In this document: positions 8,703-17,992 of the stretch, one piece after another
Position numbering within the stretch: position 1 is the stretch's first letter
How the letters are laid out: each line of letters opens with the position of its first letter
Assembly: GCF_000717055.1 (NCBI RefSeq)
Contig: NZ_JNXI01000030.1
Coordinates: 92,539 to 156,538 of the forward strand
DNA length: 64,000 nucleotides
From: Streptomyces iakyrus
GTDB taxonomy: Bacteria > Actinomycetota > Actinomycetes > Streptomycetales > Streptomycetaceae
Direction of reading: 5' to 3'
The notes under the pieces: generated by a model
Databases searched by the model: none
What the model was told of the DNA's origin: nothing
What the model saw: only the letters and a program-made list of their open reading frames with translations
Program-made: the position numbers and the translations under genes

Positions 8703-10292
8703 CTACGCCTCGCTGCCGAGAGCCGATCGCATGAGCTCGGCGATCCGCTCGTAGTGCTGCTCCGAGGCTTCCTCGTGATACGACGCGTCGAGGACGGTGA
8801 ACCCGTGGAACGTGTCCGGGAACGTCTCCGAGGTGAACTCGGTACCAGCGTCGGTGAGGATCCGATCGAGCTTGGCGATCTCCTCCGAAGGCATGAACGG
8901 GTCGTCTGCGGCGTGGCCGAAGAAGTAGCTGGCGTTGGTGCCGGCGGCGACGGTTGCGGGACTTTCCGGCTTGCCCGAAGCCAGGTGCGGCCCATGGAAG
9001 GTCGCGACCGCAGCGACCTGCTCGGGGAGATGTCCGGCGGTCCAGACCGCCAACGGCCCGCTGAAGCAGTAGCCGACGCAGCCGACCTTGCCAGGCCGTG
9101 TGGTGGGCAGCTTCGCCAGAGCGTCCAGGTAGAACTCGGCGTCACTCTCGAGTAGGTCCCTCGTGAGGTGCGCGCTCCGGTTCAACAGGGTCGTCAGGTG
9201 GTCGGGGTTGGCGGCCGACAGCGGTGGGTCCAGCGGTGCGCCTTCCCGGTAGGTCAGGTTGGGCATCAGAACCGTGTAGCCCGCGTCGGCCACACGCTGG
9301 GCCATCGCCATGAACACAGGGCGCACACCCATGACGTCCGTGTACATGAGCACTCCTGGCCACGAGGTGGAGTCCGAGCCGCGCGGGGTGAAGACGTAGC
9401 AGTCGGCTACGCCGTCGCGGGTTGTCACGTCGACGGTGGCCGCCGGCCGCACAAGGGGCTTCAGCCGCTTGTTGATCTCACTGTTGGAGGGTTTGGATGT
9501 GTTCTCCTCCTCACCGAAGAAGACGCCAAGGCCAATCGTCTGGCCGCCGTCGACGACCACTTCGGTGCCGGTGACGTAGGCGGAGTCGTCCGAGGCGAGG
9601 AACAGCGCGGCCGAAGCCACCTCCTCGGGCTGCCCGACCCTGCCGAGCGGCGATGACCGGACCTGCCACTGGATCGAGCTGTTCTTGTCCCGGATGTGTC
9701 CCCCGGTGGGCGGAGTGTCGATCAGCCCCGGGACGATGGTGTTGACCCGGATACCGTGCGGGCCGCCCTCCATCGCCAGGTGCGGCGCGAGCGACGAGAC
9801 CGCGCCCTTGGCGGATCCGTTCATGCTCAGCGCGACCGCGACGACCCGGCGCGACATGATGGTGCCGGTGTTGATGATCGAGCCGCCGCCGCGGGCGACG
9901 AGGTGCGGCCATGCCGCCCGGGTCGGGAAGACCACGACATCCAGGGCGTTGCGGACGTTGAACCGGTAGTCGTCGATGGACCCCGTCATGAAGGGCCCGG
10001 TCCTCGTGCCGCCGGCGTTGTTGTAGAGGATGTCGATACCGCCGAACTGTGCGACCGACTCCTCGACCCACGCGGAAACCTCGTCGTACGAACCGAGGTC
10101 CACCGGGGCCTTGGAGAACATTTTCCCGCCGAGTTCCTCGACCATGCGCGCGGTTTCCTCCGCCCCCTTCACGTCGAGGTCGCATCCCGCTATTGCGGCA
10201 CCTTCCTTCGCGAAGAGAAGTGCCGCCGCCCTGCCCAGACCTGAACCAGTCCCGGTGATCAGCGCAATCTTTCCTTCAAGGCGTCCAGTCAC
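8703..10292 (-). CDS. Fusion: short-chain dehydrogenase + dienelactone hydrolase
   Basis: A 529-residue two-domain protein. Residues about 1-262 are an SDR domain: Rossmann motif TGTGSGLG, NNAG, and PEEVASAALFLASDDSAYVTG. Residues about 285-529 are a dienelactone-hydrolase domain: GYCFSG with the nucleophile Cys, HAADDPFMP with Asp, FPDTFHGF with His. The SDR catalytic YxxxK is replaced by NGSAK, so the tyrosine is missing; the domain may be redox-inactive or use altered chemistry. GTG start at 10292, GGGAG 11 bases upstream. The single uninterrupted frame and intact hydrolase triad suggest a real fusion rather than an error. Likely role: degradation or modification of cyclic or aromatic lactones. 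The partner pathway is not in the window. Confidence 0.8.
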   Translation of the reverse strand: MTGRLEGKIALITGTGSGLGRAAALLFAKEGAAIAGCDLDVKGAEETARMVEELGGKMFSKAPVDLGSYDEVSAWVEESVAQFGGIDILYNNAGGTRTGPFMTGSIDDYRFNVRNALDVVVFPTRAAWPHLVARGGGSIINTGTIMSRRVVAVALSMNGSAKGAVSSLAPHLAMEGGPHGIRVNTIVPGLIDTPPTGGHIRDKNSSIQWQVRSSPLGRVGQPEEVASAALFLASDDSAYVTGTEVVVDGGQTIGLGVFFGEEENTSKPSNSEINKRLKPLVRPAATVDVTTRDGVADCYVFTPRGSDSTSWPGVLMYTDVMGVRPVFMAMAQRVADAGYTVLMPNLTYREGAPLDPPLSAANPDHLTTLLNRSAHLTRDLLESDAEFYLDALAKLPTTRPGKVGCVGYCFSGPLAVWTAGHLPEQVAAVATFHGPHLASGKPESPATVAAGTNASYFFGHAADDPFMPSEEIAKLDRILTDAGTEFTSETFPDTFHGFTVLDASYHEEASEQHYERIAELMRSALGSEA

Positions 10293-11583
10293 GATTCTTG
10301 AATCTCCCTAGCGTCAATGCACATCAGCGTTACTGAAAGCCTTCACTTACGAACGCGATTTATGGTTACGCCCAGCACGGGGTGAGCCGAAAGTGCGGGC
10401 CCCTCCTCGAGTCGAGGGCCGCTGACGCACCTGCACCTTTGAGACCCGGACGGTCCCGCGCTGGCCATGTGCCCATCGTCTGCCCGCCGAGCTCGGGTGA
10501 GAAGTAACCTGGGTCACTGGTCAACGCGGGAGGGGAGCTGTACCCGGCGCGGTCGCGTCCCTCACGGGCACGGTGCGGCACCGGCGGCACCCCGGTGAAC
10601 GACGCCCGCGTCACTCTCGTCGACGAGGCACGCAACATGGTCGCCATCCACACCACCAAAACGGACGGCGGGTGCACCTTCGCGGACCTGTCCGGCCCCA
10701 CGTACACCGCCTCAGCGCATTGCTCCCCTTGTCTCGGTGCGCTCGACGACCAGTCCCTAAGCCGCCTCGGTGACACGCGTTAATCGCACATCGAAAACGG
10801 AGAACAAGACATCTGCGAGAGATTCGACCCCCATGCACAGGATGTCCCGCAAGGGCAACGTTCCTTCATGCCGCTCCTGAACGAAACTGCGGTCTGAACC
10901 ATTTTCACGAAGCCCTATCGCCCCCGCCGGACCACCGGACCCTTGACCGTAGAACACGCCCTCTGAGCACTCCTCGCCGACGGCGGGGGCACAAGATGCG
11001 CGACCGGCCGTACCGCCCCCGAGACAATTCCCTTGCCGGAAGACTCGAGCGGGTCGACGACTGGAAGGGCGTCGTCTCCCTCATCGGCGAGCACGGTCAG
11101 GTCGTCGTGGACACGGCGCCGGGGGCGAGGCCAGGCGAGAGACACCGTCGTGGTGCCCCCGAAGCGACACGCTCGCCATCCGGACGGATCAGGCCGAAGT
11201 TGTGGCCGCCACTGTGACCAGGGTCGTCCCGCACGGCAGCGGTCTGGAGGTCGAACTCGCCGTTCGTATCGCAGACGCTGACAGTTCGGGAGCACGTGAT
11301 ACCCGGCACGTCCCGCGCCCCGGGTGGCAAGGTCACCGTCACCATGCCGTCCACCGTGCGCGCGGTGCCGGCCTGATGACCAGACACGACCCCACCCGCG
11401 GATTCCCTCGAACTGGCAACTACGGCTTGTAGGCCTGGCCCCCTGTTCCCCCCACCGCCTCATCGACTGCGACGAAGATAGGAGCAAGATCGGCAACCGC
11501 GTCGAGGCGTGTGATGTGGTCAGCCAGGCCGGTCACATCCAGCCCTTCTTCCGCCTGTAACGTTGCGAATACGCCGAAGACCT
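10293..11583. other. Intergenic wreckage with a carboxypeptidase-regulatory-like fragment
   Basis: About 1.3 kb without an intact gene. On the plus strand 10595-10700 reads DARVTLVDEARNMVAIHTTK and TDGGCTFADL, resembling one Cna-B/carboxypeptidase-regulatory repeat of Streptomyces secreted or MFS-linked proteins. It has no start and is embedded in disordered sequence. A second short stretch near 11205-11260 (VTRVVPHGSGLEVELAV) resembles a TOBE-like segment. Both are best read as decayed gene ends. Confidence 0.35.
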
Positions 11584-11606
11584 GCAGCCCACCCAGCGTG
11601 GGCTGC
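11584..11606. promoter_or_regulatory. Inverted repeat before the Crp/Fnr gene
   Basis: GCAGCCCAC and GTGGGCTGC are perfect 9-base arms around a 5-base centre (CCAGC). They end only a few bases before the AAAGGAG ribosome site of the regulator gene at 11626. It could be a self-binding site or a hairpin that controls translation. Confidence 0.45.
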
Positions 11607-11625
11607 GGCTCGAAAGGAGAGATGC

Positions 11626-12375
11626 ATGGCGCCGAACGGCCGAGGGCTACTCGACAGCTTCGCCCGCTTCTCGCCTGAGGTCGCCGACGCGTGGCGGAAC
11701 AGCCACTTCGGCGGCTTCTCACCCGGGGCACGGCAGGCGATGGCGGACACTGCGATCCAGTTCGACCTCGCCGGCGGTGAGTCGGTGCCGCTTACCTCCA
11801 CTGCTACCGGGTTTCCTGTCGGCACCTGCCAGCCCGGCCTGGTTGTCGACGGGATGCTGCGCGTGTACGTGACCTCGCAGCGCCGCCAGGTCACCACCCG
11901 GTACGCCGGCCCGGGAGACGCGTTCGGCATTCCCACCCTGATCGAGAGCAACGACAACGCCCGCATTGAGGCCTCGGCGCAGGCACTCATCGACACACGG
12001 CTGCTGTTGTTGTCGCCCGCCACGCTCACCGAACTCGTCAGCCGGGACCTCAGCGTCGCACAGGCCACTATCACGGGGCTCCAGAGTTCACTGCGCGACA
12101 ACCTATCCCTCGTGGCGGAGAACGTGATCTGGCCACTGCGCCAGCGCCTCGCGCGGCACCTGCTGGACCTGGCCGTGCGGGAGGGCCCGGACGTCGTGGT
12201 CCCCGCCACCGTGCAGACGATCGCCGACGCGACGGGCACCGTGCGCGAGGTCGTGTTTCGACTGCTCAAGGAGATGCGCGAAAGCCGTCTCGTCGAGCGT
12301 CGCAAAGGCCCCCTTGTGCTGCTCGACCTGCACGCGCTCCATCAGATCGCGATGGGTGATCCGGACGGGGTGTGA
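11626..12375 (+). CDS. Crp/Fnr family transcriptional regulator
   Basis: A 249-residue regulator with an N-terminal cyclic-nucleotide-binding-like beta-barrel (about residues 25-135: QFDLAGGESVPL, YAGPGDAFGIPTL) and a C-terminal winged helix (about 165-235: LARHLLDLAVREG, VQTIADATGTVREVVFRLLK, VERRKGPLVLLD). The arginine that binds the cAMP phosphate is not obvious, so the effector may not be cAMP. Start: ATG at 11626 with AAAGGAG 8 bases upstream. No target gene is adjacent; the inverted repeat at 11584 suggests self-control. Confidence 0.85.
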   Translation: MAPNGRGLLDSFARFSPEVADAWRNSHFGGFSPGARQAMADTAIQFDLAGGESVPLTSTATGFPVGTCQPGLVVDGMLRVYVTSQRRQVTTRYAGPGDAFGIPTLIESNDNARIEASAQALIDTRLLLLSPATLTELVSRDLSVAQATITGLQSSLRDNLSLVAENVIWPLRQRLARHLLDLAVREGPDVVVPATVQTIADATGTVREVVFRLLKEMRESRLVERRKGPLVLLDLHALHQIAMGDPDGV

Positions 12376-12950
12376 CCCTGCGCGAGGTCACCGGCCCGCG
12401 CCCGGATGGCATGTGCGGACCGGGAGTTGACGGCGATGGTGAGGCGGAGCAGGCGCCGACTGTCCGACCGGCAGCCGACCCCACCACCTACTCCCGTAAC
12501 CAGGCAACCTATGCCGAACATGGCATGGCGGGGCTGGTGCGACGCGCCACCCCGGCCGGTGCCTGCGAGACGGGGTTGATCGGCGACTTCCACCCTCGCC
12601 ACCGCCCTGCCATCGGGGCGCGGACCCTGACCGAAAGGCTCCTCAAGGTGGTTCGCTATGGACAACGGACAGCGAGAAACCCTGTCCATAACTTCGGCTC
12701 GAACGCGAGCCCGCCAGGCAGCGCCCCCTGCCCGGGCACGCTGTCGCGGCTTGCGCCAGCATCGGTTCCACAGGCGGGCGAAGCCCCATACATCCGTTCT
12801 ACGGCGCAGGTGAGGGCTCCGCGACCTCGGATAACGACGCTGGCCGACCGGGCATGAGGCGAACCGCGATCCACGATCACAAAGTTCCGCGCAAGGGCTT
12901 CACGTCGTATGTCCTGCGGAACGCCCAACAGCTTTGGCGGCGGATGCGCA
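12376..12950. other. No intact gene; possible transposase helix-turn-helix scrap
   Basis: Around 12505-12545 the plus strand reads YAEHGMAGLVRR, similar to the helix-turn-helix end of some IS481/IS630-type transposases. Nothing continues it. The rest is disordered. Confidence 0.3.
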
Positions 12951-12951
12951 C

Positions 12952-12982
12952 CAGGCCCCCGGGACTCGGTCCCGGGGGCCTG
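12952..12982. terminator. Strong intrinsic terminator of the LAxTG gene
   Basis: CAGGCCCCCGGGAC and GTCCCGGGGGCCTG form a perfect 14-bp stem with a 3-base loop, 18 bases past the stop of the minus-strand surface-protein gene. There is no U tract, as is usual in Streptomyces. Confidence 0.75.
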
Positions 12983-12999
12983 CGATGGAGGAGGGTCGA

Positions 13000-14022
13000 T
13001 CAGTGGGTCTCGGTGTTGTCGTCCGGCTCCGACCCGGTGCCCGTACGGCGGCGCGCGGCGACGACTGCGCCGGTGCCGCCGGCGAGCAGGAGTCCGGCCC
13101 CGCCGAGGAGCCACGGGGTGGCGTCGGCACCCGTGTGGGCGAGAGAGCCGGACGGGGCTCTCGGCGACGCTGGCTGCGTACCCTCCGCTGACGGCACGAG
13201 CGAGGACTCAGAGTCCGGCTTGCCGGTGGCCGTCGAGTCGGGCTTCGACGCGCCGGAGCTGCTCTCGGTCGGCGTGGACGGGGCGTCGGTCGGCTCACCC
13301 GTGGGCTTCTGGGTCGGGGTGAGCTTGGGGGTGGTGACGGTCTTGGCGTTGGTGACGGTCACGGTGACCGGGGCGCCGGGCCCGGCAGTGAAGGTCTTCG
13401 CGGCTTTGTAGAGGTCGTAGCCTTCGGGGGCCTTGATCTGCTTGACCCAGAACTCGGCCTTACGGCTGGAGACGGGCAGTTCGCCGGCGGCGGTGCCCTT
13501 CGGGCCGGTGGTGAGGGTGAGCATGGTCTTGTCACCGCTGCCGATGTTCACGGTGGAGCCGGGCAGGAGCTTGCCGGTCTTGTCGTCCTTGGCCTTCAGC
13601 AGGACCTGGGCGGGCTTGAACGGGTCGACGATCGTCAGGCGGGCGGTGGCGCCGGGGGTGACGATGACGTCCTGGTCGGCGACGACGTCGTGGAGCGGAC
13701 TGCCGGAGGCCGTCTGCTTGAGCCGGTAGACGCCCGGCGCGAGGTCGGGGAATGTCAGCTTTCCTTGGGCATCGGTCTTCCCGCGTCCGGTTTCCTGGCC
13801 GGTGGAGTCGAGCAGTAAGAACACGGCGCCGGGCAGGGGATCTCCGGCCGCATCCTTCGCAGTGATCTCGACGCTGCCCGCGTCCAGGGCCGGTGTCTCG
13901 GCAGAGGCGGCCGAGGCCGAGGGGGTCGGTTCGGAGGGCTCGGCGCTCGCGGCCGGCGCCCAGGTCAGGGCGCCGGCCGCCATGACGGCGACAGCAGCGG
14001 ATTGGACCAAACATGCATGCAC
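13000..14022 (-). CDS. LAxTG sortase-anchored surface protein with SpaA/Cna-B domains
   Basis: A 340-residue secreted protein. It has an N-terminal signal peptide (hydrophobic core AAVAVMAAGALTW, cut after ASA) and two prealbumin-like Cna-B/SpaA repeats (about 48-120, GDPLPGAVFLLLDSTGQETG; and about 128-225, GKLLPGSTVNIG, YDLYKAAKTFTAG). A Pro/Thr/Ser-rich wall-spanning spacer follows, then LAHTG, a hydrophobic helix and RRRTG. LAxTG is the signal of Streptomyces class E sortases, so the protein is probably wall-linked. GTG start at 14022 with AAGGAG 11 bases upstream. It is monocistronic with a strong terminator at 12952. The role may be adhesion or a mating-surface protein; no sortase gene lies in the window. 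Confidence 0.85.
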   Translation of the reverse strand: MHACLVQSAAVAVMAAGALTWAPAASAEPSEPTPSASAASAETPALDAGSVEITAKDAAGDPLPGAVFLLLDSTGQETGRGKTDAQGKLTFPDLAPGVYRLKQTASGSPLHDVVADQDVIVTPGATARLTIVDPFKPAQVLLKAKDDKTGKLLPGSTVNIGSGDKTMLTLTTGPKGTAAGELPVSSRKAEFWVKQIKAPEGYDLYKAAKTFTAGPGAPVTVTVTNAKTVTTPKLTPTQKPTGEPTDAPSTPTESSSGASKPDSTATGKPDSESSLVPSAEGTQPASPRAPSGSLAHTGADATPWLLGGAGLLLAGGTGAVVAARRRTGTGSEPDDNTETH

Positions 14023-14138
14023 GAGGAAGAGGACTCCTTGGGACGGGGAAGGTCATCGGCTGCGGCCAGAGACCGGGGCGGCAGGTGTCGGAGGGATGGG
14101 CGTGCTGCCGTGCTGTTGCTTGCCTGTCGGGGTGGCGA

Positions 14139-14797
14139 TTAGAGGGCGCGGCGGGTCTGGACGGGGACGTCCTGGACGGTGCGCTGCAGCGGTTCGGTGG
14201 AGATGAGCGAGGCGGTGAAGGCCGCGGCGAGCGTGGTGGGCGTACCGAACGAGAAGCGCGCCGTCCAGTGCGGCTCGCTGGGGTACCCACCCCAAGCCCG
14301 CCAGGCCAGCTCGCTGGAACCGCCGGTGGCGTAGCGGTGGCGTACACCGCCGAGTCCCTCCGGGGTGAGGAAGGTCTGGGTGCCGTCGGTCTTGACGGTG
14401 TGGCTCCAGCCGCGGGTGAGTAGCGGCGTGTACGCCTCGTACGGTGCCGTCTCGTCCTGGAACAGCTGGTCCTGGTCGCTGAACCTGTCCTCGAGATAGA
14501 GGTCGAGCAGCTCGCTGTGGACGTCGTGCAGCAGCTCGGCAGGGGTGGTGGCGTCGAAGGTGATCCGCCAGGCGGGCGAGGTGAACGGGCCCCGGTGGGC
14601 GTTGATGGTCCACGTGCCCTTGCCGGGTTGTCGGGCTGGGGGTCGAAGGTGGTCTGCAGGCGTAGGCACGGGCTGAACGCGGCGGCCGTGCCTGCTTCGG
14701 TCTGGGCGAACGGCCAGCCCTCCTCGAAGGGGAAGGCCCACACGGCGCGAGGGTCAACGGCGCCGGGGCCAGCGAGGTGACGAGGCAGGACCTGCAC
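14139..14797 (-). pseudogene. DUF317 protein, frameshifted
   Basis: From the GTG at 14797 the product reads VLPRHLAGPGAVDPRAVWAF, a typical DUF317 opening (xLAGxGD...V...). Near 14625 the sense jumps to the next frame, which continues GKGTWTINAHRGPFTSPAWR and a second repeat ending WTARFSFGTPTTLAAAFTAS. One indel in or near a GC-rich run explains this; it may be decay or a read error. DUF317 is a Streptomyces-specific domain of unknown role, usually in tandem pairs. This copy ends the leftward operon that begins at 20.4 kb. Confidence 0.65.
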
Positions 14798-14891
14798 GCT
14801 CTGGGCCGGGTCGAGGTTCTCAAGGGGGTGGGTGAGCGTGGGCAGGGCTCCTGCGGAGAAAGTACGGACTGCCGGGTTGGAAGGGCGCGGC

Positions 14892-15380
14892 TCAGCGAGT
14901 GCGAGCGCCGCCGCGCGCGGTCGGCGGGGCGGGAGCCGTGTGCGTGCTCCTGCTGGCGGCGCGGTTCGGCGCGGACGCCGCCCATGCCCCCGGGAACCAG
15001 ACAGCGGTGTATTGCTCGATGGCGTCGCGAAGCCCGGTGAACTCAGCTCCCTCCCACGGTGGTTGACCGGCGCGGTGGTACTTGTTGAAGGTGCCGTGAG
15101 TGGAATTGTTCAGGGGCCTGTTGCTTGCCACGTCGCGGCGGTGGAAGGTGCCGTGGTTCAGGAAGCTGAGGCTGACCGCATCGATCTCGCCGCGGTCCGG
15201 GTGGACGACCGCAAGGCGTAGACCGCCGTATGTGTCCGCGTAGATGGAGCGGGTGAAGTCGATTCGGAACCGAAGGTGCGTGCCTGGAGTCGGCACGGCG
15301 AGGTAGGTGTTGCCCACGACGGTGCTGTCGTGAAAGGGGAGGCGGAGTTCGGCGAAGAACTCAGGGGCCTGCAGGGACAA
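14892..15380 (-). CDS. Conserved hypothetical protein
   Basis: A 162-residue soluble protein without a recognised domain. The first 110 residues are well ordered and beta-rich (FAELRLPFHDSTVVGNTYLA, HLRFRIDFTRSIYADTYGGL), followed by an Ala/Pro/Arg-rich tail. TTG start at 15380 with a GGAG 8 bases upstream. It lies between two DUF317 genes in the same orientation with 29 bases to the upstream gene, so it is very likely part of the same operon. Confidence 0.65.
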   Translation of the reverse strand: MSLQAPEFFAELRLPFHDSTVVGNTYLAVPTPGTHLRFRIDFTRSIYADTYGGLRLAVVHPDRGEIDAVSLSFLNHGTFHRRDVASNRPLNNSTHGTFNKYHRAGQPPWEGAEFTGLRDAIEQYTAVWFPGAWAASAPNRAASRSTHTAPAPPTARGGARTR

Positions 15381-15409
15381 GGAGGATCTCCGGTCGGGTC
15401 AGGAGCGTG

Positions 15410-16279
15410 CTACCGGCGGCCGGGCAGGGCCGGTCGGCTGGTGGTGCTCCAGCGCGGGACGCTGGCCGCGGGCAGCGCAGCCGGACGGCGGGAGGAGACG
15501 GCCCGCTGCACGTCGAGCGGAGTGGGAGCCGGCGGGCCCGGCGGGAGGATCGGGGTGAGCTGGGCCATCCCTTTGATGTAGCTGGAGGTCACCTCGCGCC
15601 ACCGGGGCAGGGGAGCCGGATCGGCGACGCACTCGGTGACGGCGGTGAGCAGGGCGACCGGGGTGTCGGTGCTGGCCGTGGCGTACCAGACGGGCCGGTC
15701 GATGGACTTGCCCGCCCACAGCTGCCAGCGCGCGTCGCGCGTGGTCAGTTCGGCTTCCGGATCGAGGTCGCCGGTGGTGAACTCCATGCCGGCGAGCCCG
15801 TCCGGGGCCTGGACCGCGAAGACGCCCCAGCGCGGACGGTCGATCTCCCAGCCCTGCTTCAGAAGCGGCACGACCGCGAGGAAGGGATCGTGCTCGTCGA
15901 TGCCGGAGTTCGGCCGGGCAAGGTAAGCATCCGGCCCCTGCTCGTACGCCGTGGCCAGGATGGTGGTGAACGCCTGGACAAACTCGGTGGGAACGCGGTC
16001 GTTGAAGCAGACGCCCCACGCCGGCGGTCCGAAGGAGTCCTTGTAGGCGTTGATGCGCCAGAGCCCGTCGTCTTCGCCTTCGGGCAGGTAGCCCAGGCGC
16101 ACGCGCCGGTCGGGAGCGCTCACGCACACGTTGGAGTCCTCGTCGTACCGCAGGTCCCAGCCGAGGTCGAGCAGCGGGGCGAGGGCGGGGTCGCCGGTCC
16201 CGGTGGTGGAGGCGAGGTGGCGCGGGGAGACGTAGACGTCGCCGTCGATCTCGTGGTGCGAATCGGGCTGTGGGTTCAT
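15410..16279 (-). CDS. DUF317 domain protein
   Basis: A 289-residue protein with two DUF317 repeats: YVSPRHLASTTGTGDPALAP ... FGPPAWGVCFNDRVPTEFVQAFTTIL (about 12-110), and FLAVVPLLKQGWEIDRPRWG ... RPVWYATASTDTPVALLTAV (about 120-220). A Pro-rich tail follows. The conserved tryptophans and the closing A-W-x-x-x-F...TP...AF pattern are all present. Its ATG overlaps the stop of the ATP-grasp gene (ATGA), so the two are translationally coupled. Molecular function unknown; cytoplasmic by sequence. Confidence 0.8.
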   Translation of the reverse strand: MNPQPDSHHEIDGDVYVSPRHLASTTGTGDPALAPLLDLGWDLRYDEDSNVCVSAPDRRVRLGYLPEGEDDGLWRINAYKDSFGPPAWGVCFNDRVPTEFVQAFTTILATAYEQGPDAYLARPNSGIDEHDPFLAVVPLLKQGWEIDRPRWGVFAVQAPDGLAGMEFTTGDLDPEAELTTRDARWQLWAGKSIDRPVWYATASTDTPVALLTAVTECVADPAPLPRWREVTSSYIKGMAQLTPILPPGPPAPTPLDVQRAVSSRRPAALPAASVPRWSTTSRPALPGRR

Positions 16280-17505
16280 CGGTCTGCCCTCGTGGTGACG
16301 GTGATTTCGTCGGCGGCTGTGTCGAGGCGTTCGGTGACCTCGGCGGTGGTGCGGCCGGTGACGACGTAGAACCCGGCCCGGGCGGTGAACAGGTCGCCGT
16401 CGGGCGGCAGGACGAGCTCGTCGCCGATCTCGCGGATCCACTGCACCTGGCGCAGCCAGGGGGTGTGGGCGGCAAAGGGCTGGTTGATGTGCCGGGCAGT
16501 CAGGGTGCCGGAGGCATCCGGGTAGAGCATGCGGATGCCCGCGGCTCCGCTGCGGGTCGGGGTGAGGTCCGGCGCTCGGCCGCAGGCGAGGTCGGCGGCG
16601 GCCCGGGGCAGGTCTATGCCGGTGGCCAGACGGACAAGGTGGCCGATCATGTCGCCGCCGATCCTGGCATTGACCTCGATCAGCCGCGGCCGACCGTCCA
16701 CCAGGCGCAGCTCGACGTGCTGCACACCGTCGGTGATCCCCAGGGCCTTGACCGCAGCAGCGGCGGCCGGGGCGACCTGGGCCAGGAGCGGGTCGGCGGC
16801 ATCGACGGTGTGCCCGGCCTCGTCGAAATACGGCGCGGGGCCCAGGTGCTTGCGGGTCACGGCGACCGCCGTGGTCGCTCCGCGGTGGGTGACGCATTCG
16901 ACCGAGAATTCCGGCCCGTCGAGGTATTCCTCGACCAGGACGCCGGTGTCCTCGCGACTGCGGCTCGCACCGGCCGAGGCGAACGCGAACGCGGCGGGCA
17001 GTTCTTCGGGCCGGTCGACGCGGATCACGCCGATGCTGCCCGCGAAGGCCGCGGGCTTGATGACCGCCGGCAGGCCGAGGGTCATCGTCGCCAGGCCGGC
17101 CTCCAATAGAGTCCGCGCCCTCATCGAGGCGGCCGAGGGAACGCCATGGCGGGCGAACAGGGTGCGGGCGGTTGCCTTGTTGCGGCAGGCCCGCATCACC
17201 TCGACGGACGTCGAGGACAGACCGAGCGCGCGGGCGAGACGGGCGGTGGGGACGAGGCGCCACTCGTCCCAGGTGACCACGCCGGCAAGGTCATGGTGCT
17301 CGGCCAGCGCCCGGCCGCCGGCGAGCAGCGCTGCGGGGTCGCTCAGATCGACCACGGTGTGGTCGACGATGAACGGCTCCTCCCACGACGGCTCGGTGCC
17401 GGTGAGCAGGACGACGTCGTACGCGGCGGCCACCTGCTCCAGGCAGTAACCGCGGTAGGTCTCGTCGCCGGGAGAAACGACGAGCACGAGAGGACGAGCG
17501 GACAA
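16276..17505 (-). CDS. ATP-grasp ligase
   Basis: A 409-residue ATP-grasp enzyme of the carboxylate-amine/thiol ligase group. Visible are VIKPAAFAGSIGVIRVD (nucleotide-binding small lobe), VEEYLDGPEFSVECVTHRG (central lobe) and HVELRLVDGRPRLIEVNARIGGD (metal-binding E and N). It most resembles L-amino-acid ligases and related peptide-forming enzymes that make dipeptides or modify peptides. I chose the TTG at 17505, with GGAGA 8 bases upstream, over a GTG at 17568 that overlaps the previous gene. The MFS gene just upstream is a natural exporter for its product. Substrate unknown. Confidence 0.8.
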   Translation of the reverse strand: MSARPLVLVVSPGDETYRGYCLEQVAAAYDVVLLTGTEPSWEEPFIVDHTVVDLSDPAALLAGGRALAEHHDLAGVVTWDEWRLVPTARLARALGLSSTSVEVMRACRNKATARTLFARHGVPSAASMRARTLLEAGLATMTLGLPAVIKPAAFAGSIGVIRVDRPEELPAAFAFASAGASRSREDTGVLVEEYLDGPEFSVECVTHRGATTAVAVTRKHLGPAPYFDEAGHTVDAADPLLAQVAPAAAAAVKALGITDGVQHVELRLVDGRPRLIEVNARIGGDMIGHLVRLATGIDLPRAAADLACGRAPDLTPTRSGAAGIRMLYPDASGTLTARHINQPFAAHTPWLRQVQWIREIGDELVLPPDGDLFTARAGFYVVTGRTTAEVTERLDTAADEITVTTRADR

Positions 17506-17557
17506 GAAGGGGTTCTCCGTATCGGTGGACGGCGGGACGAGGGAAGAGAGGGGTGTC

Positions 17558-17992
17558 TCAGGCGGCACGGCGGCGACGCAGCTCGAACGCCGCAGCCCAG
17601 TGAGGGTGTTCGCTGATCAGGCGGCGGGCGTAGAGGGCGGTGTAGTTGTTGTTAAGCCCGGCGACCCCATGAGGGAGCTGGCGGCGCAGGTCCTCGAACA
17701 GGTCCTTCAAGCTGACCCGGGTTGCGCCGGCGGCCAGTCGACGAGCGGCCATGCGTTCCAGGGCCCGGTGGACGTGCGGGTTATGGGCGTCGAAGGCGTG
17801 GAACTGCTCGGTGAGGGAGCGACCAGTCGCGCGGTGCGATCCAAGGGCGGCAATGGACGTAAGTTCTCCACAGGCTGGGGGCGCAGCAGGGTCAGGTGCG
17901 CAGGGCGGGATCGGTTCGCAGGCGGGCGAAGGCGCAGAACAGACCGAGGGCCTGCAGCGCGGCACAGACGGTGATGACGTGGCCCAGCGCAT
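17558..17992 (-). CDS. Small phage/plasmid-type conserved protein
   Basis: The C-terminal 85 residues are well conserved in character: FHAFDAHNPHVHRALERMA, VSLKDLFEDLRRQL, GLNNNYTALYARRLI, FELRRRRAA. I recognise the pattern (F-x-x-W/F-HxxNPHV...LNNNYxALYARxI) from small proteins of actinobacterial phages and plasmids; its function is unknown. The start is unsure. The ATG at 17992 overlaps the MFS gene by 101 bases and gives a non-conserved N-terminus. An ATT at 17854 sits 11 bases after a GGAG and fits the family length better. Confidence 0.6.
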   Translation of the reverse strand: MRWATSSPSVPRCRPSVCSAPSPACEPIPPCAPDPAAPPACGELTSIAALGSHRATGRSLTEQFHAFDAHNPHVHRALERMAARRLAAGATRVSLKDLFEDLRRQLPHGVAGLNNNYTALYARRLISEHPHWAAAFELRRRRAA

